From assembly GCF_000378985.1 (NCBI RefSeq), contig NZ_KB905370.1, positions 4,648,799 through 4,712,798 of the forward strand: a stretch of 64,000 nucleotides of DNA. Direction: 5' to 3'. Numbering within the stretch: position 1 is the first letter of the stretch; each line of letters starts with the position of its first letter. The notes under the pieces are model-generated. The model was not told the origin of the DNA, did not search any database, and saw only the letters and a program-made list of their open reading frames with translations. A program made the position numbers and the translations under genes. Positions 54,568 to 63,172 of the stretch are shown here, piece after piece. Source of the stretch: Ensifer sp. BR816. Lineage in GTDB: Bacteria > Pseudomonadota > Alphaproteobacteria > Rhizobiales > Rhizobiaceae.

Positions 54568-54928
54568 GGGCTCGGGCCAGCCCGAGATTACCGACCACCT
54601 AGCTCAGACGGGGCACAGGCACCTGTCCAGGCCCGGATTGCGTTTGCCGTCCAAACCAAGAAGTAGCCAAGGCCGGGATCCGTCGAGCCACCCTCATCGG
54701 CGACGACCCCGAGCTCGTGTCGCTACGCAACGGTTCCGAGCCGGGTACAGCGTGCACACAAGTCAAGAATTCGCAGGGGTGAGGGAGGGAATCGAGGCCG
54801 TCCAGGTTTTCATCGGCGGAGAGATGGCAGGCTAACGAACGCGTAGCGGAGGCCTGCAGAATGGAGCAAGTGTTCTGGACGTCTTTACAGACTGAGCCGG
54901 GTCTCCACGAGGACCTGTGGAGCCGCTG
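54568..54928. other. 360-bp gap with no supportable gene
   Basis: No family similarity, repeat or clear hairpin was seen in this stretch between the small hypothetical gene and the desaturase. Confidence 0.4.
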
Positions 54929-55969
54929 CTACAAGTGCACTGCCGCACCGGCGGCATCTCTGAATGAAACGAGTTTCTGGCGTCTGTCGTCCCAAAGTAC
55001 GAGCCTGACGCATTGCAAGCTTTCCCAAAGAGTAATGCGGCCTATATGCGCGAGCTGCGGGTGGTCACGCAGAACTTCCGGCAGCCTGTAGTAAGGGATC
55101 CTGCTCGACAGGTGATGCACGTGATGAATGCCGATATTGCCGGTTACCCATCTCAGCACGAGCGGCAGGTCATAATGGGAGGCGCCGTGTAGGGCCGCCT
55201 GGGGAAAGTGCCAATCCTCGCCGGCCGACCAGTGCGTATCTTCAAACTGGTGCTGCACATAGAAGAGCCAGATGCCGGCGGCGCCCGACAGGAGCACGAT
55301 CGGCAGGTGAATGAAGAGAAACGGCAGGAGGCCGATTGCCCAAGTCATCAAGGCGGCACACACCACGATCGCACCATTCGTCGCCATCGTCGAAACCCAG
55401 GGCAACGCCCCTCCGTTCATCATCCCGACCGGCAAGCGCTGTTTGAGGAGAAAGAGCCATGCTGGGCCGAAGCCGAACATCACCAGCGGGTGCCGGTACA
55501 GGTGATAGCCGAGCCGCCTCATGGACGAAAGTGCACGGTATTCCGAGACAGTAAGAGTGGTGATATCGCCGACGCCCCGCTCGTCCAGATTGCCGGCAGA
55601 GGCGTGATGAGCGGCGTGCGCCCGGCGCCAATAATCGTAGGGCGTCAGCGTAAGCACGCCGATCACACGTCCTGTCCAATCGTCGAGTCCGCGACGCGCG
55701 AAGAACGAGCCGTGGCCGCAATCGTGCTGGATCATGAAAAGCCGCAGCAGAAAGGCTGCGGCCGGAACGATGGCGATCAGCCCGTACCAGAAGCTGTTAG
55801 CGAAAGAAAAATAGGCGATGGCCCAGAAGCCGGCGAACGGAACGGCGGTGACAAAAAGCTCCAGGACGCTGCGGCCAATGCGGGGCTGACGGTACTTCGC
55901 AAGCGTCTTCAACCATGCTCCGGCATTGTCTTCCGCAAGGGATGCTGGCGGACGCGCATGTGCGTTCAT
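54929..55969 (-). CDS. Fatty acid desaturase (membrane di-iron)
   Basis: This 346-residue integral membrane desaturase has the three histidine boxes HDCGHGSFF, RRAHAAHH and HHVHH, which hold the di-iron centre. Helices flank them (LFVTAVPFAGFWAIAYFSF and FLFIHLPIVLLSGAAGIW). The spacing matches acyl-lipid delta-12/omega-3 type enzymes. The start at 55969 (MNAHARPPASLAED) is where the family alignment begins. It adds a double bond to membrane acyl chains. Its proximity to a cold-shock gene suggests a role in low-temperature adaptation (inference). Confidence 0.92.
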   Translation of the reverse strand: MNAHARPPASLAEDNAGAWLKTLAKYRQPRIGRSVLELFVTAVPFAGFWAIAYFSFANSFWYGLIAIVPAAAFLLRLFMIQHDCGHGSFFARRGLDDWTGRVIGVLTLTPYDYWRRAHAAHHASAGNLDERGVGDITTLTVSEYRALSSMRRLGYHLYRHPLVMFGFGPAWLFLLKQRLPVGMMNGGALPWVSTMATNGAIVVCAALMTWAIGLLPFLFIHLPIVLLSGAAGIWLFYVQHQFEDTHWSAGEDWHFPQAALHGASHYDLPLVLRWVTGNIGIHHVHHLSSRIPYYRLPEVLRDHPQLAHIGRITLWESLQCVRLVLWDDRRQKLVSFRDAAGAAVHL

Positions 55970-56054
55970 CAAAACTGGTCCGTATTTCCTTGCCACGCAG
56001 ATCATCCGCCACGCCTTAGCATGCGGTGGAGTTCGGGCGTAGTGGTTGAAAGTG

Positions 56055-56447
56055 TCAGGCCTGACGAGCCTTGCGTGCCGCATACCGGCGATCGGGCTTG
56101 GCTTTGCGCGCAGCTTCGTCGGCCGCGGCGCGTGAAGCATGATCGGCAATTTCTGCCTGCCGGGCTTCGGCCGCTTTCCTCTCGTCGATCTCGGCGGCCG
56201 CTGTCGCTGCTGCGGCTTCCGCCAGCAGCCGCTCGTTTTCGGCTGCCTTCAATGCTTCCTTCAATGCCCCGCGCTCGGCCCGGCGGGCATTTCGGGCAAC
56301 CGCCACCGCTTCGCGGGCGGCAAGCCGCTCCTGCATCTCGGGATCAGTCGCCTTCGGGGCAGACGCGAATTTTGCCAGAAGCTGACGCTTCGCCTCGGCC
56401 GCAGCAGTGCGGCGTTCGGCAAAGCCATTGGCGTTGAGGTGTCTCAA
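56055..56447 (-). CDS. DUF6481-like small coiled-coil protein
   Basis: This 130-residue, Ala/Glu/Arg-rich helical protein begins MRHLNANGFAERRTAAAEAK, followed by TDPEMQERLAAREAVAVARN, and ends in a highly basic RRYAARKARQ tail. It matches the DUF6481 pattern often found beside cold-shock genes in Rhizobiales. It may bind nucleic acid through the basic tail. It is downstream of the cspA-type gene, separated by a terminator. Confidence 0.75.
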   Translation of the reverse strand: MRHLNANGFAERRTAAAEAKRQLLAKFASAPKATDPEMQERLAAREAVAVARNARRAERGALKEALKAAENERLLAEAAAATAAAEIDERKAAEARQAEIADHASRAAADEAARKAKPDRRYAARKARQA

Positions 56448-56545
56448 TGGATATTCCCTTGATTCTCGTGGTCACGCGCTCTCCAGCCATCCACGCTCTC
56501 CGAAAGGGACGCGAATGTTGTGCCGGCAAATGGAGCCTCCGAACG

Positions 56546-56574
56546 GAAAAAGGCCAGACATCCGCCTGGCCTTT
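56546..56574 (-). terminator. Rho-independent terminator downstream of the cold-shock gene
   Basis: A 9-base stem AAAGGCCAG / CTGGCCTTT encloses an 8-base loop. On the minus strand it ends in a TTTTT run, about 55 bases beyond the cold-shock protein stop codon. Confidence 0.8.
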
Positions 56575-56627
56575 CGAACCTTTTGCCGCGATGCCAGTAC
56601 ATCCGTGGTCATCGGCGGCCAAAAGCT

Positions 56628-56837
56628 TTAGGCAGCGCGGAGCTGGCCTGCGGACGTTTTGCCCGACTTTCTGTCTCGCTCGAGCTCGAAGCCGAGTTTC
56701 TGCCCTTCGACGATCGAATTCATTCCCGCACGCTCGACAGCCGAGATGTGAACGAACACATCGGCACTGCCGTCGTCAGGCTGGATGAAGCCGAAGCCTT
56801 TGGTGGCATTGAACCATTTAACTGTGCCAGTGGTCAT
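56628..56837 (-). CDS. Cold-shock protein (CspA family)
   Basis: This 69-residue OB-fold RNA chaperone has both RNA-binding motifs, [17 protein letters not shown] (RNP1) and [13 protein letters not shown] (RNP2), and a closing [20 protein letters not shown]. It melts RNA secondary structure under cold or stress. The start at 56837 (MTTGTVKW) is the family norm. A long untranslated leader of over 200 bases may lie upstream, as in other csp genes. Confidence 0.95.
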   Translation of the reverse strand: MTTGTVKWFNATKGFGFIQPDDGSADVFVHISAVERAGMNSIVEGQKLGFELERDRKSGKTSAGQLRAA

Positions 56838-57114
56838 GACGAACCCTTTCTTAGCAACATTGATCACCGCCGAGCGACGCTCAGCGGATTTTCGACTTTT
56901 GAGAGGGAAGTTCGTCAAGAGGCGCGAGGCGCAGCAAAAACAAATATCGGCAAACAAAGTATCGATGTGGTCTCAGTACAGCACTTTAACGGCGGCGTCC
57001 ACTTGTTGTTTTAGAAATTCCATTATTGCTATCTTTGGTTGCTTTTTTGCCAGCGAAGACGCGGCACACACCACCGGCACATCCGGATCTGAGGTCCGAA
57101 AACCGCTCAAAGGC

Positions 57115-57360
57115 CTAGCGTCCCCGCCGGGGCAAGGGGTATGCGTCGGCTTCGTAAAGCTCCCGCATCTGCTGACCATTGTAGCGGGCCTCCTCGACCT
57201 CCAGGACGGAGCCGCGAAGCATCGAGGCCGGCATGTCCTCGATCGCAAAACGCAGTGCTTCCGCGACCGAATCAAACCGCTTGTATCGAAGCCGGTTCGT
57301 TCTTCGCACGGTCTTGCAGGGATACAGTCCTGCGCCAGCAGTGTAATCAAATGTCGTCAT
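57115..57360 (-). CDS. Small conserved hypothetical protein
   Basis: This 81-residue protein begins MTTFDYTAGAGLYPCKTVRR and continues YKRFDSVAEALRFAIEDMPA and LEVEEARYNGQQMRELYEAD. It resembles an unnamed Rhizobiales small protein (as I recall) often linked to stress genes. No catalytic motif is present. It lies upstream of the cold-shock gene on the same strand. Confidence 0.65.
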   Translation of the reverse strand: MTTFDYTAGAGLYPCKTVRRTNRLRYKRFDSVAEALRFAIEDMPASMLRGSVLEVEEARYNGQQMRELYEADAYPLPRRGR

Positions 57361-57575
57361 GGGTGCCCCCTGGGGCAAAAGAGAGTGTCGCGGGAACGCG
57401 CCATATGTCTCGCGAGGCGCTGTAGCCGTCCAACAGGCCTCCGCTCGCGCATCCGAACAAATATTCTTTGCAGTTGGGAGCATTGTCCCTCGGCGCCCGC
57501 GGGCCGGAAGGATCTTCCGCCGCGTGGCAGGTTGAGGCAGTGGCGGTCTGCCAGACGCCTGTGCTCCCTTTGGAG

Positions 57576-57716
57576 CTATTTCTGCTTCTTGCCAAGGCTG
57601 AGCCCGCTATTTGCGAACTTGACCTGAGTGCCCTGTACCGCGGCCACTGGTGCGGTCGTCTTGTCCTTTTTTGGCTTTCGAATTTCGCGATTGCTTCTTG
57701 CCTGGCCCTTAGCCAT
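57576..57716 (-). CDS. Small basic conserved protein (46 residues)
   Basis: MAKGQARSNREIRKPKKDKT is the recognisable start, followed by VQGTQVKFANSGLSLGKKQ. This very basic short protein occurs widely in Rhizobiales. A CGGGAGAA site precedes the ATG with good spacing. Its function is unknown. Confidence 0.7.
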   Translation of the reverse strand: MAKGQARSNREIRKPKKDKTTAPVAAVQGTQVKFANSGLSLGKKQK

Positions 57717-57783
57717 GTGGTTCTCCCGATTTTCGGTGGATTGGCGGCGCTTTTCTGCTGCGGCATCGCCGTGCGCTGACTGC

Positions 57784-57981
57784 TCAGCAAGGACGCAGTG
57801 ATCCGCGATCAAGGCAGGGAAGGCTGGCGCGCGGCGCTGCCAAACTGAAGTGCTTGATGCGCGGTGCGGCCGCTGGCTCGGGCTTACGAAGTTGCTGACG
57901 CCGAACGTTTTCGCTGTATCCAAATCCGCTCACGCTGACGAGGTTACGAGCGGTGGTGTGAAAGTGCAGGTCGGAAGACAT
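57784..57981 (-). CDS. Small hypothetical protein (65 residues)
   Basis: The ATG at 57981 has an excellent AAAGGAGGACAGC ribosome site. The product begins MSSDLHFHTTARNLVSVSGF and is basic in the middle (YSENVRRQQLRKPEPA). No family is recognised. The strong site argues that it is translated. Confidence 0.5.
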   Translation of the reverse strand: MSSDLHFHTTARNLVSVSGFGYSENVRRQQLRKPEPAAAPRIKHFSLAAPRASLPCLDRGSLRPC

Positions 57982-58450
57982 GCTGTCCTCCTTTCGTTGG
58001 GGCCAGGACACTGAGGCCCCGAAGCAGCAGCGCCCTGAAAATGGCTGCTGAAGACGACAGCATGCTCTCTTTGATGCTGATACGCAATCGGCGATTGCCC
58101 TCAATCCGAACTCTCCCACCCGAAAGGATGCAGTCGCTCACGCGACAATTTCCCTGTTCTCCGAGCCTCAGATATCCGAGCAGCACACACGCTAGGATGG
58201 GTCGGCCGACCTGCGAAGTGACCGGGCCGAGTACATCCAGTGCGCAGGTCGAACGGAGGGTATTGTGCAACAGTCGACGAGACGGGATGGGAAAGCCCCG
58301 TTTATTGCCTGAGGTTCCATCGCAGCTTCGCCAAGGGGGTAGGGCTCATCATGTCTGCAGCAAGGCCACGAGCGACGCTGTCCAACGCCTGCACAATGCA
58401 GGCGTTGCTGTCCGCTCGCGTTTCCCAGCAGGGACGCCTATGACGCCAGC
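57982..58450. other. 470-bp gap with no supportable gene
   Basis: Nothing recognisable was found before the VOC fragment that begins at 58451. Confidence 0.4.
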
Positions 58451-58580
58451 ATGAAGATCCGTGCACTTGATCACATCGTGGTCTCGCCGATGTCGCGGTC
58501 ACCCGGATGCCTCTACGAGTGCGTGCTCAATGTGGAGGCTCGGGAAGGGCGCTGAAATTCGGCTTCTGGCGCGAGAGCGG
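58451..58580 (+). pseudogene. VOC/glyoxalase-family N-terminal remnant
   Basis: The frame begins MKIRALDHIVVSP, then CLYECVLNVEAREGR and stops. In the next frame ALKFGFWRES follows. This is the typical N-terminal strand and helix of a glyoxalase/VOC protein with a frameshift, and the rest is lost. Confidence 0.55.
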
Positions 58581-58768
58581 TAGTTGAAATGTCATTTACT
58601 GAACTTCCGCAAGGGGTCGATCTTTCCGGTTGTTCAGATCACGTCACAATAGGGTCGAAGGGAGCCGTTCTGGAGACAAATACGGGTCTGCAGTTCGAGT
58701 CCTTCAAGGCGAGGCAGTCCGGCTTCGATACAGGCAGGTCTCATGCTAGTCCAAGTGACAAGACCGGA

Positions 58769-59161
58769 CTATCTATCTTCGCTCAGTAGTCTCGCGTCAT
58801 GTGAAGCCCGGTGCGCTTCGATTTCCCCAAGATGATCCAACACCCACATGGCGAGCTGCATGAGGGGAGTGGCGAGAGAGCGGCCGAGATCGGTCAGCGC
58901 GTACTCCACCTGCGGCGGGATCGTCGGATAGACCTTGCGGGTCACCATTCCATCGCGCTCGAGCGCCTTCAGCGTGCGGGTCAGCATTTGCTGGGAAATG
59001 CCGCCGATTAGCCGTTTCAACTCGTTGAAGCGGCGCGGCTCGCCGGCGAGCATGGTGATCGCCATGATCGTCCACTTGTCGCCCATGCGACCGAGGATCT
59101 CGTTGACCTTGCGGCAATCGGGATGGGTGCCGGGCTCCTTCGGTGGGGTAGGCATATGCAT
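58769..59161 (-). CDS. HxlR-family transcriptional regulator
   Basis: This 130-residue winged-helix regulator of the HxlR/MarR-like type has ILGRMGDKWTIMAITMLAG, RRFNELKRLIGGISQQMLTR (recognition helix) and ERDGMVTRKVYPTIPPQVEY (wing). It begins MHMPTPPKEPGTHPDC, with a Cys near the N-terminus that is often redox-sensing. It is divergent from the SDR-DsbA pair (95-base gap), so it probably represses them in response to an electrophile or oxidant. Confidence 0.93.
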   Translation of the reverse strand: MHMPTPPKEPGTHPDCRKVNEILGRMGDKWTIMAITMLAGEPRRFNELKRLIGGISQQMLTRTLKALERDGMVTRKVYPTIPPQVEYALTDLGRSLATPLMQLAMWVLDHLGEIEAHRASHDARLLSEDR

Positions 59162-59255
59162 GTGACCAGGCCTCGAAAATATGCGTTCTTGCGGGACAGG
59201 CGGTCAAAATATCATATCAGGTCAGCGAAACATACCAACCTCTCAGGAGTACGTT

Positions 59256-59981
59256 ATGACTGACAGAAAGACCATTGCCCTCTTCGGCGCCGGAACCGGG
59301 CTCGGCAGCTCGCTGGCCATGCGGTTCGGCCGCGAAGGCTATCGCGTGGCGCTCGTTGCGCGGCGTGCCGGCCCGCTCGAGGAGCGCGTGGCCGAGCTCG
59401 CCGAGGCCGGCATCGAGGCGGCGGCATTTCCGGCCGATCTCACCGATCTCGACGGCATCGCGCCGCTCGTGCGTTCCATCGAGGAACGGTTCGGCTCGAT
59501 CGACGTCGCCGTCTATGCGCCGGTGCCGTCGGACGCCAGTTTCGTGCCGGCGGTGGAGCTCGATGCGGCAAAGCTGCGGTCGATGGCCGATATCTTCACC
59601 TTCGCGCCCGTCGAGGTGTTGCATGCGGTGCTGCCTGGCATGCTGGCGCGCAGCGATGGCGCGGTCGTCATCGTCGGCGGGCTGACGGCCGTCGTCACCA
59701 TGCCCGGCATGAGCGGCGTCGGTCCGCTGATGGCGGCTGCGCGAAATTATGCCTTCACGCTCAATGCCGAGGTCGCGGGGAAGGGCGTCTATGCCGGTAC
59801 TGTGAATATCGGCGCCTTCATCGACCGCTCGACCGGCCTTCGCGCCGCGACATCCAATGGCGTGCCGCTCGATCCGAAGTATCTGGTGATCGATCCCGAC
59901 GATATCGCCGAGGAGATCTGGAGCCTCGTCACCAAGCGCGACCGGGTTGAGGCCATCCTCCCTCCGCTGCCGCAAGCCTGA
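59256..59981 (+). CDS. Short-chain dehydrogenase/reductase
   Basis: This 241-residue SDR has the cofactor motif IALFGAGTGLGSSLAMRFG and acidic NAD-selecting region ADLTDLDG, with GSIDVAVYAP in the middle. The canonical SYK catalytic triad is not obvious. The region expected to hold Tyr-x-x-x-Lys reads GPLMAAARNYAF, so the active site may be atypical. The start at 59256 has CAGGAG upstream. It is probably induced through the divergent HxlR regulator. Confidence 0.88.
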   Translation: MTDRKTIALFGAGTGLGSSLAMRFGREGYRVALVARRAGPLEERVAELAEAGIEAAAFPADLTDLDGIAPLVRSIEERFGSIDVAVYAPVPSDASFVPAVELDAAKLRSMADIFTFAPVEVLHAVLPGMLARSDGAVVIVGGLTAVVTMPGMSGVGPLMAAARNYAFTLNAEVAGKGVYAGTVNIGAFIDRSTGLRAATSNGVPLDPKYLVIDPDDIAEEIWSLVTKRDRVEAILPPLPQA

Positions 59982-59995
59982 TCGGGAAGGGCGTC

Positions 59996-60628
59996 ATGCT
60001 GCAGATCGATCTTTACACCGATATCACCTGCCCCTGGTGCATCATCGGGCAACACCGGTTGGACAAGGTGCTCGCCGAACGCTTCGCCGACCTTGTCGCC
60101 GATATCAGGCATCGCCCGGTGCTGTTGATGCCGGATACGCCGGCCACAGGACTCTACATTCCCGACCTGCTCCGCAGCCGCTACGGCGTCACAGATCCGA
60201 AGGCCGCGTTCGCGCGGCCCGAGACGGAGGCCAGAGCCTCCGGGCTGCCGCTCGATCTTGGCCGGCAGGCCTGGGCCTATCCGACGCAGGCTGCCCATGC
60301 GCTGGTCCTTGCCGCCCGCGAACGCGGCACGCAGCACAGTCTGGCGGTGGCGATTTCCGCGGCCTATTTCCTCGGTGCGGTCAATATCGCCGATGCCGAT
60401 GTGCTCGCCGATATCGCGGCGGAACACGGGTTTGAACGGGCCGAAGCCCGGGCGATCGCCCGCGATCCGGTCTGGCACCGGCGCGTCGAGCAGGAGGCCG
60501 CGGCATTGGCTGCCGCGGGCATCCGCTCGGTTCCCCATTTCGTCTTCGGCGGACGGATTGGGATCAACGGCGGCCACAGTGAAGACGAGATCGCTTTGGC
60601 GATAAACGAGGCCATGGCTGTCGCCTAA
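59996..60628 (+). CDS. DsbA/FrnE-family thioredoxin-fold oxidoreductase
   Basis: This 210-residue protein has the redox motif CPWC in LYTDITCPWCIIGQHRLDK (about residue 11), a cis-Pro loop near IRSVPHFVFGGR, and a helical insert. It is of the cytoplasmic FrnE/2-hydroxychromene-2-carboxylate isomerase type. It follows the SDR gene after 14 bases and is co-transcribed with it. It may reduce or isomerise a polyketide-like or electrophilic compound. Confidence 0.9.
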   Translation: MLQIDLYTDITCPWCIIGQHRLDKVLAERFADLVADIRHRPVLLMPDTPATGLYIPDLLRSRYGVTDPKAAFARPETEARASGLPLDLGRQAWAYPTQAAHALVLAARERGTQHSLAVAISAAYFLGAVNIADADVLADIAAEHGFERAEARAIARDPVWHRRVEQEAAALAAAGIRSVPHFVFGGRIGINGGHSEDEIALAINEAMAVA

Positions 60629-60684
60629 GAGGCAGGGTACGGCCCGGCCAGATCGGGATCAACCGCGACTGTTGTCAACAAATC

Positions 60685-61653
60685 TCAAAGCTGAGCGTCT
60701 GGAGCAATAACCGTTCCGGACGCTATCATCGCCCGGAGGGATTCCTTGACGGCCTCGAAACTCGTGTAGCGAGGCTGGTAGCCGAGGCGCTGGCGGCTCT
60801 TTTCGATCGAGTGGCAGGAGCTTCGGATAATGTGGCCGCGGGTATTTTCGGCATAGTCGCCAAGGCCGAGGATCCACTCTTCGAAGGGTTTGTAGGCGAG
60901 GCGCGGCTCCTTGCCGAACCAGCGGTAGACCATTTCGGCGTAGCCGCGCAGCGTGACGGCCCGTTCGGAGACGGTGTTGAAGACTTCGCCGATCGACGCC
61001 GAGCGGTTGTCGATCGCCGAGCTGATCCAGCGGGCGACGTCGTCGGCGTGGACGTGATGGACCGTTTCGAGGCCGAGGTTCGGCAGGACCAGCTCGTCGC
61101 CGCGAGCGATCAAGGAGAAGACCTCCGGATCGGAATTGCCGATCGGGTTGATCGGGTTCCAGCCTTCGCCGACGATATGGCCGGGGCGGAAGCAGGTGGC
61201 GGGAAAACCGGTGACGCGGGCCTGGGTCATCAGCCAGGCCTCGCTCTCGGCCTTCCCCTTTCCGTAGGCATCGATCGGATTGGGAGGATCGGCCTCGGTG
61301 GAGGGGATCGTGAACAGGCGGCCGTAGACCCAGATCGTGCTGCAGAAGAGGTAATGCTCGATCCTGCCGCGTAGCGCCTCGACCACCTGCTGGGTGCTTT
61401 CGAGATCGAAGGCGATCATATCGATGACGATATCAGGCTCGAGGGCTGCGATCTTGACGCCGAATTCTCCGGATTTCTCTTCGGCCGCACGATCCAGCGC
61501 GACATGTTCGATCCGGCTCCAGGCCTCATGCGGGCGATAGGGCCTGGCGGCGCCGCGGCTGACATTGACGACATCGTGGCCGCGCTCGACGAGCGCCGGC
61601 ACCAGATAGCTGCCGACATGGCCGCTGCCTCCGATAATGACGATGCGTGACAT
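60685..61653 (-). CDS. NAD-dependent epimerase/dehydratase family protein
   Basis: This 322-residue extended SDR has IVIIGGSGHVGSYLVPALVERG (cofactor fold), IDMIAFDLESTQQVVEAL, STIWVYGRLFTIPSTEA and YGKGKAESEAWLM (YxxxK catalytic pair), and a later FRPGHIVGEGWNPI. Its product could be a nucleotide-sugar or another carbonyl compound. It is divergent from a LysR gene (98-base gap), its probable regulator. Confidence 0.9.
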   Translation of the reverse strand: MSRIVIIGGSGHVGSYLVPALVERGHDVVNVSRGAARPYRPHEAWSRIEHVALDRAAEEKSGEFGVKIAALEPDIVIDMIAFDLESTQQVVEALRGRIEHYLFCSTIWVYGRLFTIPSTEADPPNPIDAYGKGKAESEAWLMTQARVTGFPATCFRPGHIVGEGWNPINPIGNSDPEVFSLIARGDELVLPNLGLETVHHVHADDVARWISSAIDNRSASIGEVFNTVSERAVTLRGYAEMVYRWFGKEPRLAYKPFEEWILGLGDYAENTRGHIIRSSCHSIEKSRQRLGYQPRYTSFEAVKESLRAMIASGTVIAPDAQL

Positions 61654-61750
61654 GGCTCACCTCCCTGAAACTTTGCGATCCCGCTGAGGCTAACACGCGT
61701 TGCCTATCGCGATTAGCAGCGGTAAACTTGATGTGTTTGTGAAGTCAGCA

Positions 61751-62666
61751 ATGCCGCGCGACCAGATCAACGAACTCACCGCCTTTCTTGCCGTCGCCCG
61801 GGAGCGCAGCTTCACCAGGGCGGCGGCCGAACTCGGCGTCACGCCATCGGCGCTCAGCCACACCGTCAAGGGACTGGAGCAGCGGCTGGGGATGCGGCTC
61901 TTGTCCCGGACGACCCGCAACGTGGCGCCGACCGAGGCCGGGGAGCGCTTGCTGCGGCAGGTCGGGCCGCTCTTCGAGCAGATTGCCGCGGAGATCGATG
62001 AGATCGGCTCGCTGCGCGACAAGCCGGCCGGCACGATCCGCATCACCTGCACCGACGCGATCATCGAGACGATCTTCCGGCCGAAGCTCGGCGCGTTCCT
62101 GCAACAATATCCCGATATCCGGGTCGAGCTCGACATGAATTGCGCGCTCGTCGATATCGTCGCCGAGCGCTTCGATGCCGGCGTGCGCATCGGTGAGGCG
62201 CTGGAGAAGGATATTGGTGGCGACGCGGGTCGGGCCGGACTGGCGCTTCAGCGTCGTTGGTTCACCCGCCTATTTCGCGCGCCATGCACCACCTGCCACG
62301 CCGCAGGATCTGCGTGAGCATAACTGCGTCAACATCCGATTGTCGTCCTCCGGCGGTACGCTCCGATGGGAGTTCCGCTCGCCCGAGGGGCGCGACATCA
62401 GCCTGCGTGTCGAGGGGCAGGCGACGTTCAACACCTCCGGGGCCGCTCTCACCGGCGCCGTCGACGGGCTCGGTCTCGCCTGGACGCCGCAGGAGCTTGC
62501 CGCGCCATTCCTCGCGGACGGCCGCCTCATCGAGGTTCTCGCCGATTGGTGCCCGTTCTACGAGGGCTATCATCTCTACTACCCCAGCCGCAAACAGAAC
62601 TCTCCGGCGTTTTCAGCCTTCATCGAGGCCATGCGCTTCCGTGGACCATTGAGAGCCAGGGAGTGA
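61751..62666 (+). pseudogene. LysR-family regulator, frameshifted near 62215
   Basis: The first frame (61751 to about 62215) gives an intact LysR helix-turn-helix (ELTAFLAVARERSFTRAAAE, LGVTPSALSHTVKGLEQRLG) and the start of the sensor domain up to RIGEALEKDI. The second frame (from about 62216) continues with VATRVGPDWRFSVVGSPAYF through the C-terminal sensor to FEGYHLYYPSRKQ-like residues and a stop at 62666. One extra G in GATATTGGTGGCG accounts for the shift. If it is real, the regulator is truncated. If it is a sequencing error, a normal 304-residue LysR results. Confidence 0.8.
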
Positions 62667-63172
62667 AGGGGTTACGCCGAGCAACAGGATGGGGCGGCGC
62701 TTGAACGGAAAAGGCATCGGTCTAGCGGGTCCGCGATGCGTCACAATATCATCGATGGGCGAGAATGGACGTGCCTTGATGCGAGGCCGACCAGATCAAG
62801 GAAGCGGTCGACACGGTCGGGGGCAGCCCTCTACCATCAATTCGTTCGCCGCGATCCGCTTCTCCGACGGATGTGGTTTCTGGCGGCTGACCGGTTCGAG
62901 TAGAACGACCCGAGATATCAGCCACTGCGGACCTTTGCGCCCTCGACAAGCAATGGCCGACTTGGGTCGGAATTCGCCTTCATCGGCGTCGCAGGTGGGT
63001 GGTGTCCCGTCGTTCGCTCAAGCCGCATGAGTGCCAGCGTTTCGCCAATGCGGACGTTCCAAGCGCTTCAACAATAAGCCGCATTGTGGCCGCGCGCGGG
63101 CTGAAGGCGGATCAATTGCCTGAGCTGACTTGATCGCTCGCGGTCGGCTCTCCATTGACGAGTATACCCGCG
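62667..63172. other. 500-bp stretch before the groEL homologue, with one unidentified fragment
   Basis: There is no intact gene. At about 63025-63133 one frame reads LKPHECQRFANADVPSAS then TISRIVAARGLKADQLPEL and stops, just before the groEL-like frame opens. This looks like part of a helix-turn-helix protein, possibly a transposase or regulator, but is too short to name. Confidence 0.4.

Noticed and set aside
58589..58789. 66-codon plus-strand frame after the VOC remnant
   Set aside because: No family resemblance and no convincing ribosome site, so it is probably chance.
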